NCBI GenBank assembly: GCA_002348095.1 | Contig: DDYT01000023.1 | Coordinates: 1 to 58,842 of the forward strand | Origin: Erysipelotrichaceae bacterium UBA2227 | Lineage (GTDB): Bacteria; Bacillota_I; Bacilli_A; Erysipelotrichales; Erysipelotrichaceae | Direction of reading: 5' to 3' | Length of the DNA: 58,842 nucleotides | In this document: positions 7,435 to 16,478 of the stretch, one piece after another | Numbering within the stretch: the first letter of the stretch is position 1 | Layout: each line of letters opens with the position of its first letter | The notes under the pieces: generated by a model | Databases searched by the model: none | The model's input: only the letters and a program-made list of their open reading frames with translations | Told to the model about the DNA's origin: nothing | Made by a program: the position numbers and the translations under genes

Positions 7435-9093
7435 GTGGAAAACACGCTTTCGGTTATACCCCTCGGCGGTGTTGAGGAGATAGGCGGCCTCAACATGACC
7501 GTTTTTGAATACAATAATGATATCATCGTTGTTGACGCCGGCCTTATGTTCCCTGAAGAGGACACGCTCGGCGTGGACTTTGTCATACCCGACATGACAT
7601 ATCTTATCAACAACAGGGACAAGGTGAAGGCCGTCATTATCACTCACGGACATGAAGACCATACAGGCGCCCTCCCGTTTCTTCTGAAGGAAATAGACGT
7701 GCCTGTCTACGGGACTCCCCTTACACTTGGGCTCGTGAAAGAAAAACTCAGGGAGCATAAACTTGAAGACGCCGAGCTGATTCCCGTCATGCCCCGCGAT
7801 ACCGTCCGGATAGGGGCCTTCTCAATAGAATTCGTAAGGGTGACCCACAGCATCGTTGACGGAGTGGGGCTGGGCATAACAACCCCTCTGGGACTGGTCG
7901 TGCATACAGGGGACTTCAAGCTCGATCCGACTCCCGTGGACGGGCAGCTCATGGACTTCCACCGGTTCGCTGAATACGGCGAGAGAGGCACCCTCCTCCT
8001 TTTGTCAGACAGCACAAATGCCGAAAAAGGGGGCTTTACCTATTCCGAAAAGGAAGTCCGGCGGGCCTTTGAAGATATTTTCTCGAACAACACGGGACGA
8101 ATTATCATTGCAACGTTCGCGTCGAATATCCACAGGATTCAGCAGGCGATCGATGTTGCGGTCAAATATGGCAGAAAAGTAATCCTCTGCGGAAGAAGCA
8201 TTGTGTCGAATACCCAGATAGCACTCAGCCTCGGCTATCTCAGAATCCCCAAAGATACCTGGCTTAAACTGGAGGATCTCAAAAACCTTCAGGACCACGA
8301 AGCGGTCATCATCACCACCGGGAGTCAGGGCGAACCCATGAGCGTGCTTTCGAGGATCGCTACGGACGAGCATAAACAGATCAAGATCAAAGAGGGGGAT
8401 ACCGTCGTACTCTCAGCCAAGATGATCCCGGGAAATGAACGGTCTATCGGAAAAATTATCAACCACCTTTTCAGGCGGGGGGCAAGTGTCATCTATGAAA
8501 AAGTTTCAGAGGTGCACGTCTCGGGTCATGCCTCCAAAGAGGAACTGAAGCTGATGCTCAATCTTATAAAACCGAAATACTTCATGCCCGTCCACGGCGA
8601 ATACCGGCATCTCATCTATCATTCGATGCTTGCGAAAAAAATGGACATCCCCAAAGAGAATATTTTCATCATGAAAAACGGAGATGTCCTGGAACTGTCG
8701 GACAGCGAAGCGAGAAAGAGCGGGAACATCAATGCAGGGCGCATTTACATCGACGGCAAGGGCTATGGGGATGTCGAAGAGATGGTGCTCCGGGACCGGT
8801 TGAGGCTTGCCCATGACGGCATTGTTCTGATCCTTCTGGCGATAGAAAAAGTCACGGGCACGATCATCTCGGGGCCGGAGATCATATCCCGGGGGTTTGT
8901 ATTCGAGGACGCATCCCAGGAGATCATCAGCAATGTGAAGGAGCTCCTCACCAGCACCATCAGCGGTCTTGAGCGGGAACTGTTGTCGGACTCTTCCCTG
9001 CTGAAAGCAAAACTCAGGAGTACCCTCAAGAAGTACCTCAGGGACACTATGGAAAGAAGGCCGATGATCATGCCGATCATCATCGAGGTGTAG
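7435..9093 (+). CDS. rnj: Ribonuclease J
   Basis: The 552-residue protein opens with the RNase J signature (PLGGVEEIG), has the metallo-beta-lactamase zinc motif HGHEDHTG (71-78), the beta-CASP motifs (TGSQGEPMS and the VHVSGHAS block at about 360) and a C-terminal domain. RNase J is an endo- and 5'-to-3' exoribonuclease for mRNA decay and rRNA maturation. The start is GTG. Its stop is 3 bp from the uppP start, so the two are probably co-transcribed. Confidence 0.93.
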   Translation: MENTLSVIPLGGVEEIGGLNMTVFEYNNDIIVVDAGLMFPEEDTLGVDFVIPDMTYLINNRDKVKAVIITHGHEDHTGALPFLLKEIDVPVYGTPLTLGLVKEKLREHKLEDAELIPVMPRDTVRIGAFSIEFVRVTHSIVDGVGLGITTPLGLVVHTGDFKLDPTPVDGQLMDFHRFAEYGERGTLLLLSDSTNAEKGGFTYSEKEVRRAFEDIFSNNTGRIIIATFASNIHRIQQAIDVAVKYGRKVILCGRSIVSNTQIALSLGYLRIPKDTWLKLEDLKNLQDHEAVIITTGSQGEPMSVLSRIATDEHKQIKIKEGDTVVLSAKMIPGNERSIGKIINHLFRRGASVIYEKVSEVHVSGHASKEELKLMLNLIKPKYFMPVHGEYRHLIYHSMLAKKMDIPKENIFIMKNGDVLELSDSEARKSGNINAGRIYIDGKGYGDVEEMVLRDRLRLAHDGIVLILLAIEKVTGTIISGPEIISRGFVFEDASQEIISNVKELLTSTISGLERELLSDSSLLKAKLRSTLKKYLRDTMERRPMIMPIIIEV

Positions 9094-9096
9094 CGG

Positions 9097-9867
9097 TTGA
9101 TCCTTGAGGCAGTGATCCTTGGTATTGTCCAGGGCATCACGGAATTCCTGCCGGTAAGCAGTACCGCCCATTTGATCCTGCTGCCGTGGTTTTTCAACTG
9201 GAGCGGACAGGTGGATACGCTTACCTTTGACGTCGCTCTCCACGGAGGCACGCTGCTCTCGCTGCTCTTCTGCTTCTGGAAAGACTGGATGGATCTTATC
9301 TCCAGGAAACAGCGCCTCTTCGGGCTGATCGCCCTGGCGTCGGTCCCCGCCGGACTTGCAGGCTTCTTTCTCAACGAATATGCGGAGCAAACACTGCGCA
9401 GTCCCCTGCTCATCAGCCTGATGTTGGTAGCAGTCGGGATTGTCATGCTGATGGCTGAAAAGACAAGGACCCGCAAGGGTCTGGATGCCATACGGCTGAA
9501 CGATGCAATCGCCATCGGCATTGCGCAGTCGCTTGCCATAATCCCGGGGGTGTCCCGTTCGGGGATCACCATAGCGACAGGTCTTTTCAGGGGTGTGGGG
9601 CGGGAGGCAGCCGCTCGGTTTTCGTTTCTGCTCTCAACACCGATCATCGCCGGAGCAACCGCTTTCCATTTTAAAAAGGCGCTCATCGATGAGGGGAACT
9701 ACGATTTCCAGCTCTTTACGGCAGGCCTTCTCTCATCGTTTGTTACCGGAATCATCGCCATCAGATTCCTGCTCGCCTTTCTGAAAAAACATCCGCTGAA
9801 TCTCTTTGTTTACTACCGGTTTGCCCTTGCAGTTGTTATAATAGCAGGCATATGGCTGAAAAAATAA
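9097..9867 (+). CDS. uppP: Undecaprenyl-diphosphate phosphatase (BacA/UppP)
   Basis: The 256-residue polytopic membrane protein has the family motif GITEFLPVSSTAHL (about 14-27) and the second conserved block PGVSRSGITI (about 150-159), which carries catalytic serine and arginine residues. It recycles undecaprenyl diphosphate to the monophosphate carrier for peptidoglycan synthesis. The TTG start lies 3 bp after the RNase J stop, suggesting translational coupling. The 3' end overlaps ftsK by 16 bp in another frame. Confidence 0.93.
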   Translation: MILEAVILGIVQGITEFLPVSSTAHLILLPWFFNWSGQVDTLTFDVALHGGTLLSLLFCFWKDWMDLISRKQRLFGLIALASVPAGLAGFFLNEYAEQTLRSPLLISLMLVAVGIVMLMAEKTRTRKGLDAIRLNDAIAIGIAQSLAIIPGVSRSGITIATGLFRGVGREAAARFSFLLSTPIIAGATAFHFKKALIDEGNYDFQLFTAGLLSSFVTGIIAIRFLLAFLKKHPLNLFVYYRFALAVVIIAGIWLKK

Positions 9868-11927
9868 CGCACACGAAGGAACAGATCACCGGTGTGGTTT
9901 CAGTAATGGGGAGCCTCTATTTTTTCCTCATACTTTTCACCCATCACTTGCGGGACCCTGTTCTCTTTTTCCGTTCCACAGAGCCTCCCGAACCCCTGCG
10001 GAACCTTGGAGGAATCGTAGGCGCCTATGTTTCGGGATGGCTGCTGATCCTGTTCGGCATTTCGGCCTACGCGATTCCCGTTTTCATAATGGCCTTCGGT
10101 ATTAAGCGTTTTCTGGGCAGAGAAGGACATAAAATCTACCTTTTAGGCAGCCTCCTTTTCCTCGTTTCTTCTTCGATCCTCTCCGCTCTGCTGTCGAATA
10201 CCTTCACGATAGCAATCGAAAAATATCCTGACGGCGTCGGCGGGCTGACCGGCAGAGGGATCGCCGTCTTTGCCGAAAGTCTTGTATCAGTCCCCGGCTC
10301 CTATATCTTTTCGCTTTCCCTGTTCCTGTCTTCGCTCATCCTGATCAGTCCGGTCTCGGTCACATCGATCGCATTAAGGAGAAAAAAGAAAGGGACCGGC
10401 ACAAAAAAATATCATGAAGAGATTGAGGAGGCTGTTCCGGAGGAACAGGAAATTCTCATCAGAGCACCCGATCCCTTGCCGGTATCGCTGCCGGTATCCA
10501 GACATGAAGTCGTAACGCCCCGCAAAGAAGGGGGGTATGAACTTCCGCACCTGGAGATCCTCAGCCCGCCTGACCCTGTATCGTCCAAGCCGTCGAAAGA
10601 CGACCTCCTCACCGACTCGTCGATTATCGCGAAGAAACTGGAAGATTTCGGCGTCGATGGGAAAATCACGGAGGTGCATCCCGGTCCTATTGTCACCATG
10701 TATGAATTCGAACCGGCGCCGGGGGTGAAGATAAACCGGATCGTATCTCTTGCAGAGGATCTTGCCCTTTCGCTTAAGGCGCAGAGCGTAAGGATTTCGC
10801 CGATTCCCGGAAGGGCGGCGATCGGGATAGAAGTCCCGAACAAGCAGAGGGAAACAGTCGCGTTGCGCGAAATCCTTGCTTCAGAAGGTTTCAAGAAGAG
10901 CAAATCGAAGCTTACCCTCGGTCTTGGCAAGGATATCTCCGGAATGCCGGTCATCGCTGATCTTTCAAAAATGCCCCATCTCCTCGTTGCCGGAGCGACC
11001 GGGGCAGGCAAGAGCGTTTCGATCAATTCAATGGTAATGAGCATACTCTATAAAGCAACCCCGGCAGAAGTGAAGATGCTGATGGTAGACCCGAAACTCC
11101 TTGAACTTTCCGCGTACGAAGATATCCCGCATCTCATCTCCCCTGTGATTACCAGTCCCAAGGCGGCATCAGAGGCACTGAAGAAAATGGTGATCGAGAT
11201 GGAACGCAGATACAGGGTGCTTGCAGAGAGGGCAGCGAGAAATATCGACGGCTTCAATCTCCAGGCGCGTGACGAAGAGCGGCTGCCGCATATCGTCATT
11301 ATCATCGATGAGCTTGCGGACCTGATGTTTACGGCGCCAAGCGATGTGGAGGACTCGATCACAAGACTCGCACAGATGGGAAGGGCATCAGGCATACACC
11401 TCATCCTTGCCACACAGAGGCCGTCGGTGGATGTCATTACCGGCATCATCAAGTCCAACATACCGTCTCGAATCGCATTTGCGGTTTCCAGCGGTGTCGA
11501 CTCGAGAACGATATTGGATCATATCGGTGCAGAACGTCTTTTGGGCTATGGGGATATGCTTTACGTACCGATCGGTGAGCCTGCATCGATCCGGATTCAA
11601 GGAGTGTTTGTTTCGGACGATGAAGTACGTCGGGTGGCAGAGGCCGCCAGTGCCCAGGGGAAACCCCGATATGATGACGCATTTATTCGCTTGGAAGGGC
11701 TGGATAAAAATGAAGGGTTCGTCAATGCCAGTGATGATCCGCTGTTTGAGGAAATCAAAGAGTATGTCATTTCTACACAAAAAGCATCGACATCATCCTT
11801 GCAGCGACGCTTTGCTTTGGGATATAACCGTGCGGCACGTATGATCGATGCCCTTGAAGAACAGGGGGTCATCGGACCTTCGCAAGGAAGCAAGCCGCGT
11901 GATGTCTACGTGAAAAGAGAAGACTGA
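9852..11927 (+). CDS. ftsK: DNA translocase FtsK/SpoIIIE, apparently a hybrid of two genomes
   Basis: The 691-residue protein has four N-terminal membrane helices (about 18-175), a short linker, alpha/beta domains and a RecA-like motor with Walker A GATGAGKS (about 380-388) and Walker B IIIIDELADL (about 478). It ends in a winged-helix gamma domain (STSSLQRRF...RAARMIDALE) that reads KOPS/SRS-type orientation sequences. It pumps chromosome termini through the septum. The N-terminal three quarters has left-block codon usage, while the tail from about residue 520 (GVDSRTILDHIGAERLLGYGD onwards) reads like a Bacillota protein with right-block codons. The frame stays open across the join because that segment is very conserved. 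I infer an assembly chimera, not a natural gene. Confidence 0.88.
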   Translation: MAEKITHTKEQITGVVSVMGSLYFFLILFTHHLRDPVLFFRSTEPPEPLRNLGGIVGAYVSGWLLILFGISAYAIPVFIMAFGIKRFLGREGHKIYLLGSLLFLVSSSILSALLSNTFTIAIEKYPDGVGGLTGRGIAVFAESLVSVPGSYIFSLSLFLSSLILISPVSVTSIALRRKKKGTGTKKYHEEIEEAVPEEQEILIRAPDPLPVSLPVSRHEVVTPRKEGGYELPHLEILSPPDPVSSKPSKDDLLTDSSIIAKKLEDFGVDGKITEVHPGPIVTMYEFEPAPGVKINRIVSLAEDLALSLKAQSVRISPIPGRAAIGIEVPNKQRETVALREILASEGFKKSKSKLTLGLGKDISGMPVIADLSKMPHLLVAGATGAGKSVSINSMVMSILYKATPAEVKMLMVDPKLLELSAYEDIPHLISPVITSPKAASEALKKMVIEMERRYRVLAERAARNIDGFNLQARDEERLPHIVIIIDELADLMFTAPSDVEDSITRLAQMGRASGIHLILATQRPSVDVITGIIKSNIPSRIAFAVSSGVDSRTILDHIGAERLLGYGDMLYVPIGEPASIRIQGVFVSDDEVRRVAEAASAQGKPRYDDAFIRLEGLDKNEGFVNASDDPLFEEIKEYVISTQKASTSSLQRRFALGYNRAARMIDALEEQGVIGPSQGSKPRDVYVKRED
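11380..11530. other. Probable chimeric junction between two genomes
   Basis: Base composition, arginine codon choice (AGG/CGG before; CGT/CGA mixtures after), gene content and repeat types all change across this interval. It encodes the almost invariant QRPSVDVITGIIKSNIPSRI region of FtsK, where two unrelated genomes could share a short identical stretch. My best guess for the exact site is 11,410-11,480. Confidence 0.7.
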
Positions 11928-11955
11928 AAAAGACCGTTGCCGGTCTTATTTTATC
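11928..11955. terminator. Bidirectional terminator between ftsK and deaD
   Basis: The stem AAGACCG (11930-11936) / CGGTCTT (11941-11947) with a TTGC loop has A's upstream and ATTTTAT downstream. It serves ftsK on plus and the convergent helicase on minus. Confidence 0.8.
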
Positions 11956-13522
11956 TTCTCTCTCTGGATTCGATGGTTTCGATAATGACTTTGTAACTGC
12001 CGCCCATTTTCTTTAAACGTTGGAAAATCTTCGGATCGACATGAGAAGCAACTTCAACGATCGTTGAATTGCGGCTGATTTTGATTTTACCGACCAGTGC
12101 CGGATCGATGCCGCACAGAAGTTCGGTATTCTTGAGGATCTTTACCGCACTGACACCCTGACGTTCACCGATATTCAGTGAATATGAGCGATACTGACGT
12201 ACTTGCGGCCGTTTGACTGCCTTGATTTCTGCAAAACTGTTCTTGGATACCTGCTGCATCAGCAGAACTTTCAGCAAGTGATCTTTGTCCATACCGCTGT
12301 CAGTTATCATTTGAAAGATTTGCTCGATCGTTGCAGGAATCGCTTTATCGGACTGCTGCTCCAAGACTTTCTTGATTTGATTGAGCTGAATACGATCCAG
12401 TTCTTCTTGAGTCGGCAATGGCATCGTCTTAGTTGTCAGGCGATTGAAACGCACCAGATTGTCCCACGCACGACGCTGATTGGTCGATACGATCGTGATT
12501 GCCTGACCAGTACTTCCGGCCCGTCCGGTACGGCCGATGCGGTGAATGTAATATTCATCATCCTGCGGTAAGTCGAAATTGATGACCATTTCCAGGGAGT
12601 CGACATCGATTCCGCGGGCAGCCACATCGGTAGCGATCAGAAAGCGGATTGTCTGTTTCTTAAACTTGTTCATAACGACCGTACGCATTTCCTGCTTCAT
12701 GTCGCCATGAATCGCGGCAGCGTCCAAATGATTCTTCTGAAGCGTTTCTGCCAAATCATCGACCATTTTCTTCGTATTACAGAAGATCATGGCTTGAGAA
12801 GGCTGATACAGTGCGATCAGTTGCAGAAGCAAATCCGTTTTGTACGGTTGCGGCACTTCGTAGACCATCTGTTCGATGGAATCCAAGGTTTTCATCTTTG
12901 GGGAAATCGTGATGTGCTGAGGGTTTTTCATATAGTTTTCGGTGATATCCAAAATGGCTTTGGGCATCGTAGCCGAGAACAAGGCGGTGGTGCGGTTTTC
13001 CGGGATCGATTTGAGGATCTCTTCGATTTCCTCTTTGAATCCCATCTGCAGCATTTCATCAGCTTCATCCAACACCAGATAATTCAGGTGTTCAAATCGC
13101 AAGGTTTTTCGACGGATATGATCTTGAATACGCCCCGGGGTGCCGACGATGATGTCACCGCCTTTTTTCAGTTCCCTGATTTGAAAATCAATTGGCTGAC
13201 CGCCGTAAATAGCGACCGTACGGATACCGTCTGTAAATTTGGTATACTCGCGGATCTGTTCGACGATCTGCAGAGCAAGTTCACGGGTCGGTGACAGGAT
13301 CAAGGCTTGTGGACGTTTGTGATCGGTAGGGACGCATTGGGCCAAAATCGGTAAAGCAAAGGCTGCGGTTTTTCCGGTGCCGGTCTGGCTTTGTCCGATA
13401 ATGTCCTGGCCGTTGATCAATGCCGGGATGGTTTGCTGCTGTATCGCAGTTGCTTCAATATAGTTGCAACTTTCAATGGCTCTCAGTAGGTTGACGGGAA
13501 GGTTAAATTCGGTAAATTTCAT
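11951..13522 (-). CDS. deaD: DEAD-box RNA helicase with DbpA-type RNA-binding domain
   Basis: The 523-residue protein has an N-terminal Q motif, Walker A QTGTGKT (about 44-50), PTRELAL, DEADEML (about 150), SAT and HRIGRTGRAG (about 325-334). After a helical linker, the last ~90 residues (SLNIGERQGVSAV...VEVASHVDP) fit the RRM-like DbpA C-terminal domain, which in relatives targets 23S rRNA. A role in ribosome assembly or cold adaptation is likely. It is monocistronic, with a convergent terminator and its own promoter, and a strong hairpin sits just before its ribosome site. Confidence 0.92.
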   Translation of the reverse strand: MKFTEFNLPVNLLRAIESCNYIEATAIQQQTIPALINGQDIIGQSQTGTGKTAAFALPILAQCVPTDHKRPQALILSPTRELALQIVEQIREYTKFTDGIRTVAIYGGQPIDFQIRELKKGGDIIVGTPGRIQDHIRRKTLRFEHLNYLVLDEADEMLQMGFKEEIEEILKSIPENRTTALFSATMPKAILDITENYMKNPQHITISPKMKTLDSIEQMVYEVPQPYKTDLLLQLIALYQPSQAMIFCNTKKMVDDLAETLQKNHLDAAAIHGDMKQEMRTVVMNKFKKQTIRFLIATDVAARGIDVDSLEMVINFDLPQDDEYYIHRIGRTGRAGSTGQAITIVSTNQRRAWDNLVRFNRLTTKTMPLPTQEELDRIQLNQIKKVLEQQSDKAIPATIEQIFQMITDSGMDKDHLLKVLLMQQVSKNSFAEIKAVKRPQVRQYRSYSLNIGERQGVSAVKILKNTELLCGIDPALVGKIKISRNSTIVEVASHVDPKIFQRLKKMGGSYKVIIETIESRERR

Positions 13523-13538
13523 GGTTATCTCACTTTCA

Positions 13539-13559
13539 AAGCGACCTTTTGGGTCGCTT
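13539..13559 (-). promoter_or_regulatory. Leader hairpin just upstream of the deaD ribosome-binding site
   Basis: Perfect 8-bp arms AAGCGACC (13539-13546) and GGTCGCTT (13552-13559) with a 5-base loop lie within the short 5' leader of the helicase mRNA. The hairpin ends about 6 bases before the GTGAG ribosome site. It could modulate translation or mRNA stability. As a plus-strand terminator it would have no gene to terminate. Confidence 0.5.
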
Positions 13560-13584
13560 GGTATTTTTATTCAAACACCGTCGA

Positions 13585-13613
13585 ATTGTATCATACTTTT
13601 CAACGATTGTCAC
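13585..13613 (-). promoter_or_regulatory. Promoter of deaD
   Basis: On the minus strand, -35 GTGACA (13608-13613), exactly 17 bp, then -10 TACAAT (13585-13590). This gives a leader of about 55 nt that contains the hairpin. Confidence 0.6.
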
Positions 13614-13656
13614 ACATTTTATTTTATTCTATTTACTGTTTCAAACTTCTCTTTGA

Positions 13657-13685
13657 TTGACTTTGAAAATGATAGGCTATAAAAT
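13657..13685 (+). promoter_or_regulatory. Promoter of the BMP-family lipoprotein gene
   Basis: -35 TTGACT (13657-13662), 17 bp spacer, -10 TAAAAT (13680-13685). The leader to the ATG at 13724 is only about 30 nt, leaving no room for a purine riboswitch. Confidence 0.6.
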
Positions 13686-13723
13686 AGAATAAGCAGGATA
13701 ACTGCGACAATGGAGGAAATTAG

Positions 13724-14800
13724 ATGAAGAAATTATTGATTTTACTTGCTATTGTCCTTGCGTTAGGATTGGTAGCATGTGCTCCGAAGGAAGAGGACGA
13801 AAAATTCGAACTCGCCTTGATCACTGACGTCGGAACAATCGATGACAAATCCTTTAACCAAGGTGCTTGGGAAGGCTTGAAACAATATGCTGAAGAAAAA
13901 GGCATCAGTTACAAGTACTATCAGCCGACCGACAAAAGTACAGATGCTTATGTCGCTGCGATCGACCTTGCTGTAGAAAACGGCGCGAAAGTCATCGTAA
14001 CCCCGGGATTCTTGTTTGAACCGGCGATTTTTAAGGCTCAGGACATTTACAAAGAAGTTAAGTTTGTTCTGCTTGACGGTTTCCCGCAAGACGGAACCTA
14101 CACTCAGTTCAGAATTGAAAACAATGTTTACTCGATCTTCTACGCTGAAGAGCAAGTCGGATTCTTGGCCGGTTATGCCGCAGTTAAAGACGGTTACACC
14201 AACTTAGGCTTTATGGGCGGTATGGCTGTTCCGGCAGTTGTCCGCTTCGGATACGGCTTTGTTCAAGGTGTCAACTATGCTGCTGCTGAAATGGGTATCA
14301 ACGTTAACTTAAAGTATAAATACTTAGGTGGTTTCGGTCCGTCAGCTGAATATCAGACGGAAGCTGCTACCTGGTTCCAAGGCGGTGTTCAAGTTATATT
14401 CGCGGCTGCCGGCGGAGCAGGTAACTCGGTTATGGCTGCAGCTGAAGCCAACAATGGTAAAGTCATCGGCGTCGATATCGACCAAAAGGGTGAATCAACG
14501 ACCGTTATTACTTCGGCATTAAAAGGCTTAGGTGTTTCGGTTTATGATGCTCTGACCGATTACTATGCAGGCACGTTCAAGGGCGGTCAGTCCGTTTCCT
14601 TGGGTGTTGAAGTTGACGGAGTAAGCTTACCGAATGATTTCTCACGCTTCACCACATTCAACAAAGCAATGTATGATGCGATCTTCGCAAAATTAGTTGC
14701 TAACACAGACAATATCCGTACGAATATCAAAAAAGATACCGACGTTACTTCGGCATCTGAATTACCGGTTACCAACGTTACCGTTGAAGTCATCGGATAA
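13724..14800 (+). CDS. nupN: BMP/PnrA-family nucleoside-binding lipoprotein
   Basis: The 358-residue protein has a lipoprotein signal peptide with lipobox LVAC (Cys19). The mature part starts FELALITDVGTIDDKSFNQGAWEGL, the typical opening of BMP/PnrA periplasmic-binding-type proteins that capture purine nucleosides. A GGAGG site precedes the ATG. A hairpin terminator follows and the ATP-binding and permease genes come next, matching B. subtilis nupNOPQ (yufN-Q). The binding protein probably is expressed above the membrane components. The exact ligand is inferred from the family. Confidence 0.88.
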   Translation: MKKLLILLAIVLALGLVACAPKEEDEKFELALITDVGTIDDKSFNQGAWEGLKQYAEEKGISYKYYQPTDKSTDAYVAAIDLAVENGAKVIVTPGFLFEPAIFKAQDIYKEVKFVLLDGFPQDGTYTQFRIENNVYSIFYAEEQVGFLAGYAAVKDGYTNLGFMGGMAVPAVVRFGYGFVQGVNYAAAEMGINVNLKYKYLGGFGPSAEYQTEAATWFQGGVQVIFAAAGGAGNSVMAAAEANNGKVIGVDIDQKGESTTVITSALKGLGVSVYDALTDYYAGTFKGGQSVSLGVEVDGVSLPNDFSRFTTFNKAMYDAIFAKLVANTDNIRTNIKKDTDVTSASELPVTNVTVEVIG

Positions 14801-14806
14801 TGAATC

Positions 14807-14831
14807 AGACCGCTTCGGCGGTCTTTTTTTA
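14807..14831 (+). terminator. Terminator after the binding-protein gene
   Basis: AGACCGC (14807-14813), a UUCG-type tetraloop, GCGGTCT (14818-14824), then seven T's. It would separate abundant binding-protein mRNA from the downstream transporter genes. Confidence 0.85.
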
Positions 14832-14878
14832 TGTTTAAGGTAAAACGTTTATTTTGCTCGTTTTTGTAAGTGCAAACG

Positions 14879-14907
14879 TTTTCAAGCGGGTTTAAATCGT
14901 GTATAAT
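14879..14907 (+). promoter_or_regulatory. Promoter of nupO
   Basis: -10 TATAAT at 14902-14907, with a weak -35 TTTTCA (14879-14884) at 17 bp spacing. The ATG follows at 14931 after AGGAGTGA. Confidence 0.5.
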
Positions 14908-14930
14908 CAAAGCAGTACAGGAGTGATCAC

Positions 14931-16478
14931 ATGGAATATGTCATTGAGATGTTGAACATCACAAAAGAGTTTCCCGGCATCATTGCCAACGATGATATTA
15001 CGTTGCAGGTGAAAAAGGGGGAGATTCATGCACTGCTCGGTGAAAATGGAGCAGGCAAATCGACACTGATGAGTGTATTGTTCGGTCTTTACAAACCTGA
15101 AAAAGGAACGATTAAAGTCCGCGGCAAAGAAGTTAAAATCCACAATCCAAACGATGCCAATGCGCTAGGTATCGGTATGGTTCACCAGCATTTTAAGCTC
15201 GTACACAATTTTACCGTGTTGGAGAATATCGTGCTTGGGGTGGAAACGGTAAAAAACGGCGTTCTGAAGCTGGACGATGCCCGGGCAAAAATCGTCAATC
15301 TCAGCAAGCAGTACAATTTGCGTATTGAACCGGATGCCATTATCGAAGATATTTCTGTCGGTATGCAACAGCGTGTTGAAATTTTAAAGATGCTGTATCG
15401 TGATAACGATATCCTGATCTTCGATGAACCGACGGCAGTATTGACCCCTCAGGAAATCGAAGAGCTGATGAAAATCATGAAACGTCTGATCGAAGAAGGC
15501 AAATCGATTATTTTTATCACGCACAAACTTAATGAAATCAAAGCCGTAGCAGATCGTGTATCGGTTTTGCGTAAAGGGAAGTATATCGGCACGGTCGAAG
15601 TAGCCAATACTTCGAAAGAGGAAATGTCTGAAATGATGGTCGGGCGTAAAGTCGTATTTGAAATCGAGAAGGACGATCCGAAGTTGGGTGATAACATCCT
15701 TACGGTAAGAAATCTTTCCGTACTCTCAAAGGTTCACGGAAAATCTGCTGTTAACGGTGTTTCATTCGATTTGAAAAAAGGGGAGATTTTGTGTGTGGCC
15801 GGCATCGAAGGTAACGGGCAGACAGAGCTGATTTATGCCTTGACCGGCCTGATTAAAGCCGATAACGGCGAAGTTTACTATAAAGGTGAGGATATTACCC
15901 ATAAACCTATCCGTTATCGTAACAGTCACGGGATTTCTCACATCCCAGAAGACCGACATAAACACGGTCTGGTCCTTGACTATACACTGGCTGAAAATCT
16001 GGTCCTTCAGACCTACTTTTTAAGCAAGTTTCAAAACAAAGGCTTTATCAATTTCAAGTCCCGTCTGAAAAATGCCAATGAAATGATTGATCAATACGAT
16101 ATCCGCAGCGGGGAAGGACCGATCACTGTCGTACGCAGCATGTCCGGCGGTAATCAGCAAAAGGCCATCGTAGCCCGTGAAGTGGAGAAAGATCCGGACA
16201 TGATCATTGCGGTACAGCCGACACGCGGTCTGGATGTAGGAGCAATCGAGTATATCCACAGACAGCTGATCAAACAAAGAGACATGGGGCGTGCCGTATT
16301 ACTTGTATCTCTGGAACTTTCTGAGGTATTGGGTATCAGCGACCGGATTCTGGTCATGTATGAAGGGGAAATCGTCGGAGAAGTCGATCCTAAAACCATA
16401 ACCCAGCAGGAGTTGGGTCTGTATATGTCCGGATCAAAGAGAGGAGCAGGGTATGAACGTAAAAAAACTGCTGAGTAA
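14931..16478 (+). CDS. nupO: Nucleoside ABC transporter, double ATP-binding subunit
   Basis: The 515-residue protein has two ABC cassettes. The first has Walker A GENGAGKST (about 36-44), signature SVGMQQR and Walker B LIFDEPTAVL. The second has a degenerate Walker A (GIEGNGQTE), signature SGGNQQK and the degenerate Walker B IIAVQPTRGLD. This one-active, one-degenerate layout is characteristic of the RbsA/YufO-type importers that work with BMP lipoproteins. It overlaps the permease gene nupP by 26 bp. Confidence 0.92.
   Translation: MEYVIEMLNITKEFPGIIANDDITLQVKKGEIHALLGENGAGKSTLMSVLFGLYKPEKGTIKVRGKEVKIHNPNDANALGIGMVHQHFKLVHNFTVLENIVLGVETVKNGVLKLDDARAKIVNLSKQYNLRIEPDAIIEDISVGMQQRVEILKMLYRDNDILIFDEPTAVLTPQEIEELMKIMKRLIEEGKSIIFITHKLNEIKAVADRVSVLRKGKYIGTVEVANTSKEEMSEMMVGRKVVFEIEKDDPKLGDNILTVRNLSVLSKVHGKSAVNGVSFDLKKGEILCVAGIEGNGQTELIYALTGLIKADNGEVYYKGEDITHKPIRYRNSHGISHIPEDRHKHGLVLDYTLAENLVLQTYFLSKFQNKGFINFKSRLKNANEMIDQYDIRSGEGPITVVRSMSGGNQQKAIVAREVEKDPDMIIAVQPTRGLDVGAIEYIHRQLIKQRDMGRAVLLVSLELSEVLGISDRILVMYEGEIVGEVDPKTITQQELGLYMSGSKRGAGYERKKTAE

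Noticed and set aside
13686..13723. Purine riboswitch before the nucleoside-binding lipoprotein
   Set aside because: The leader is only about 30 nt, too short for an aptamer.
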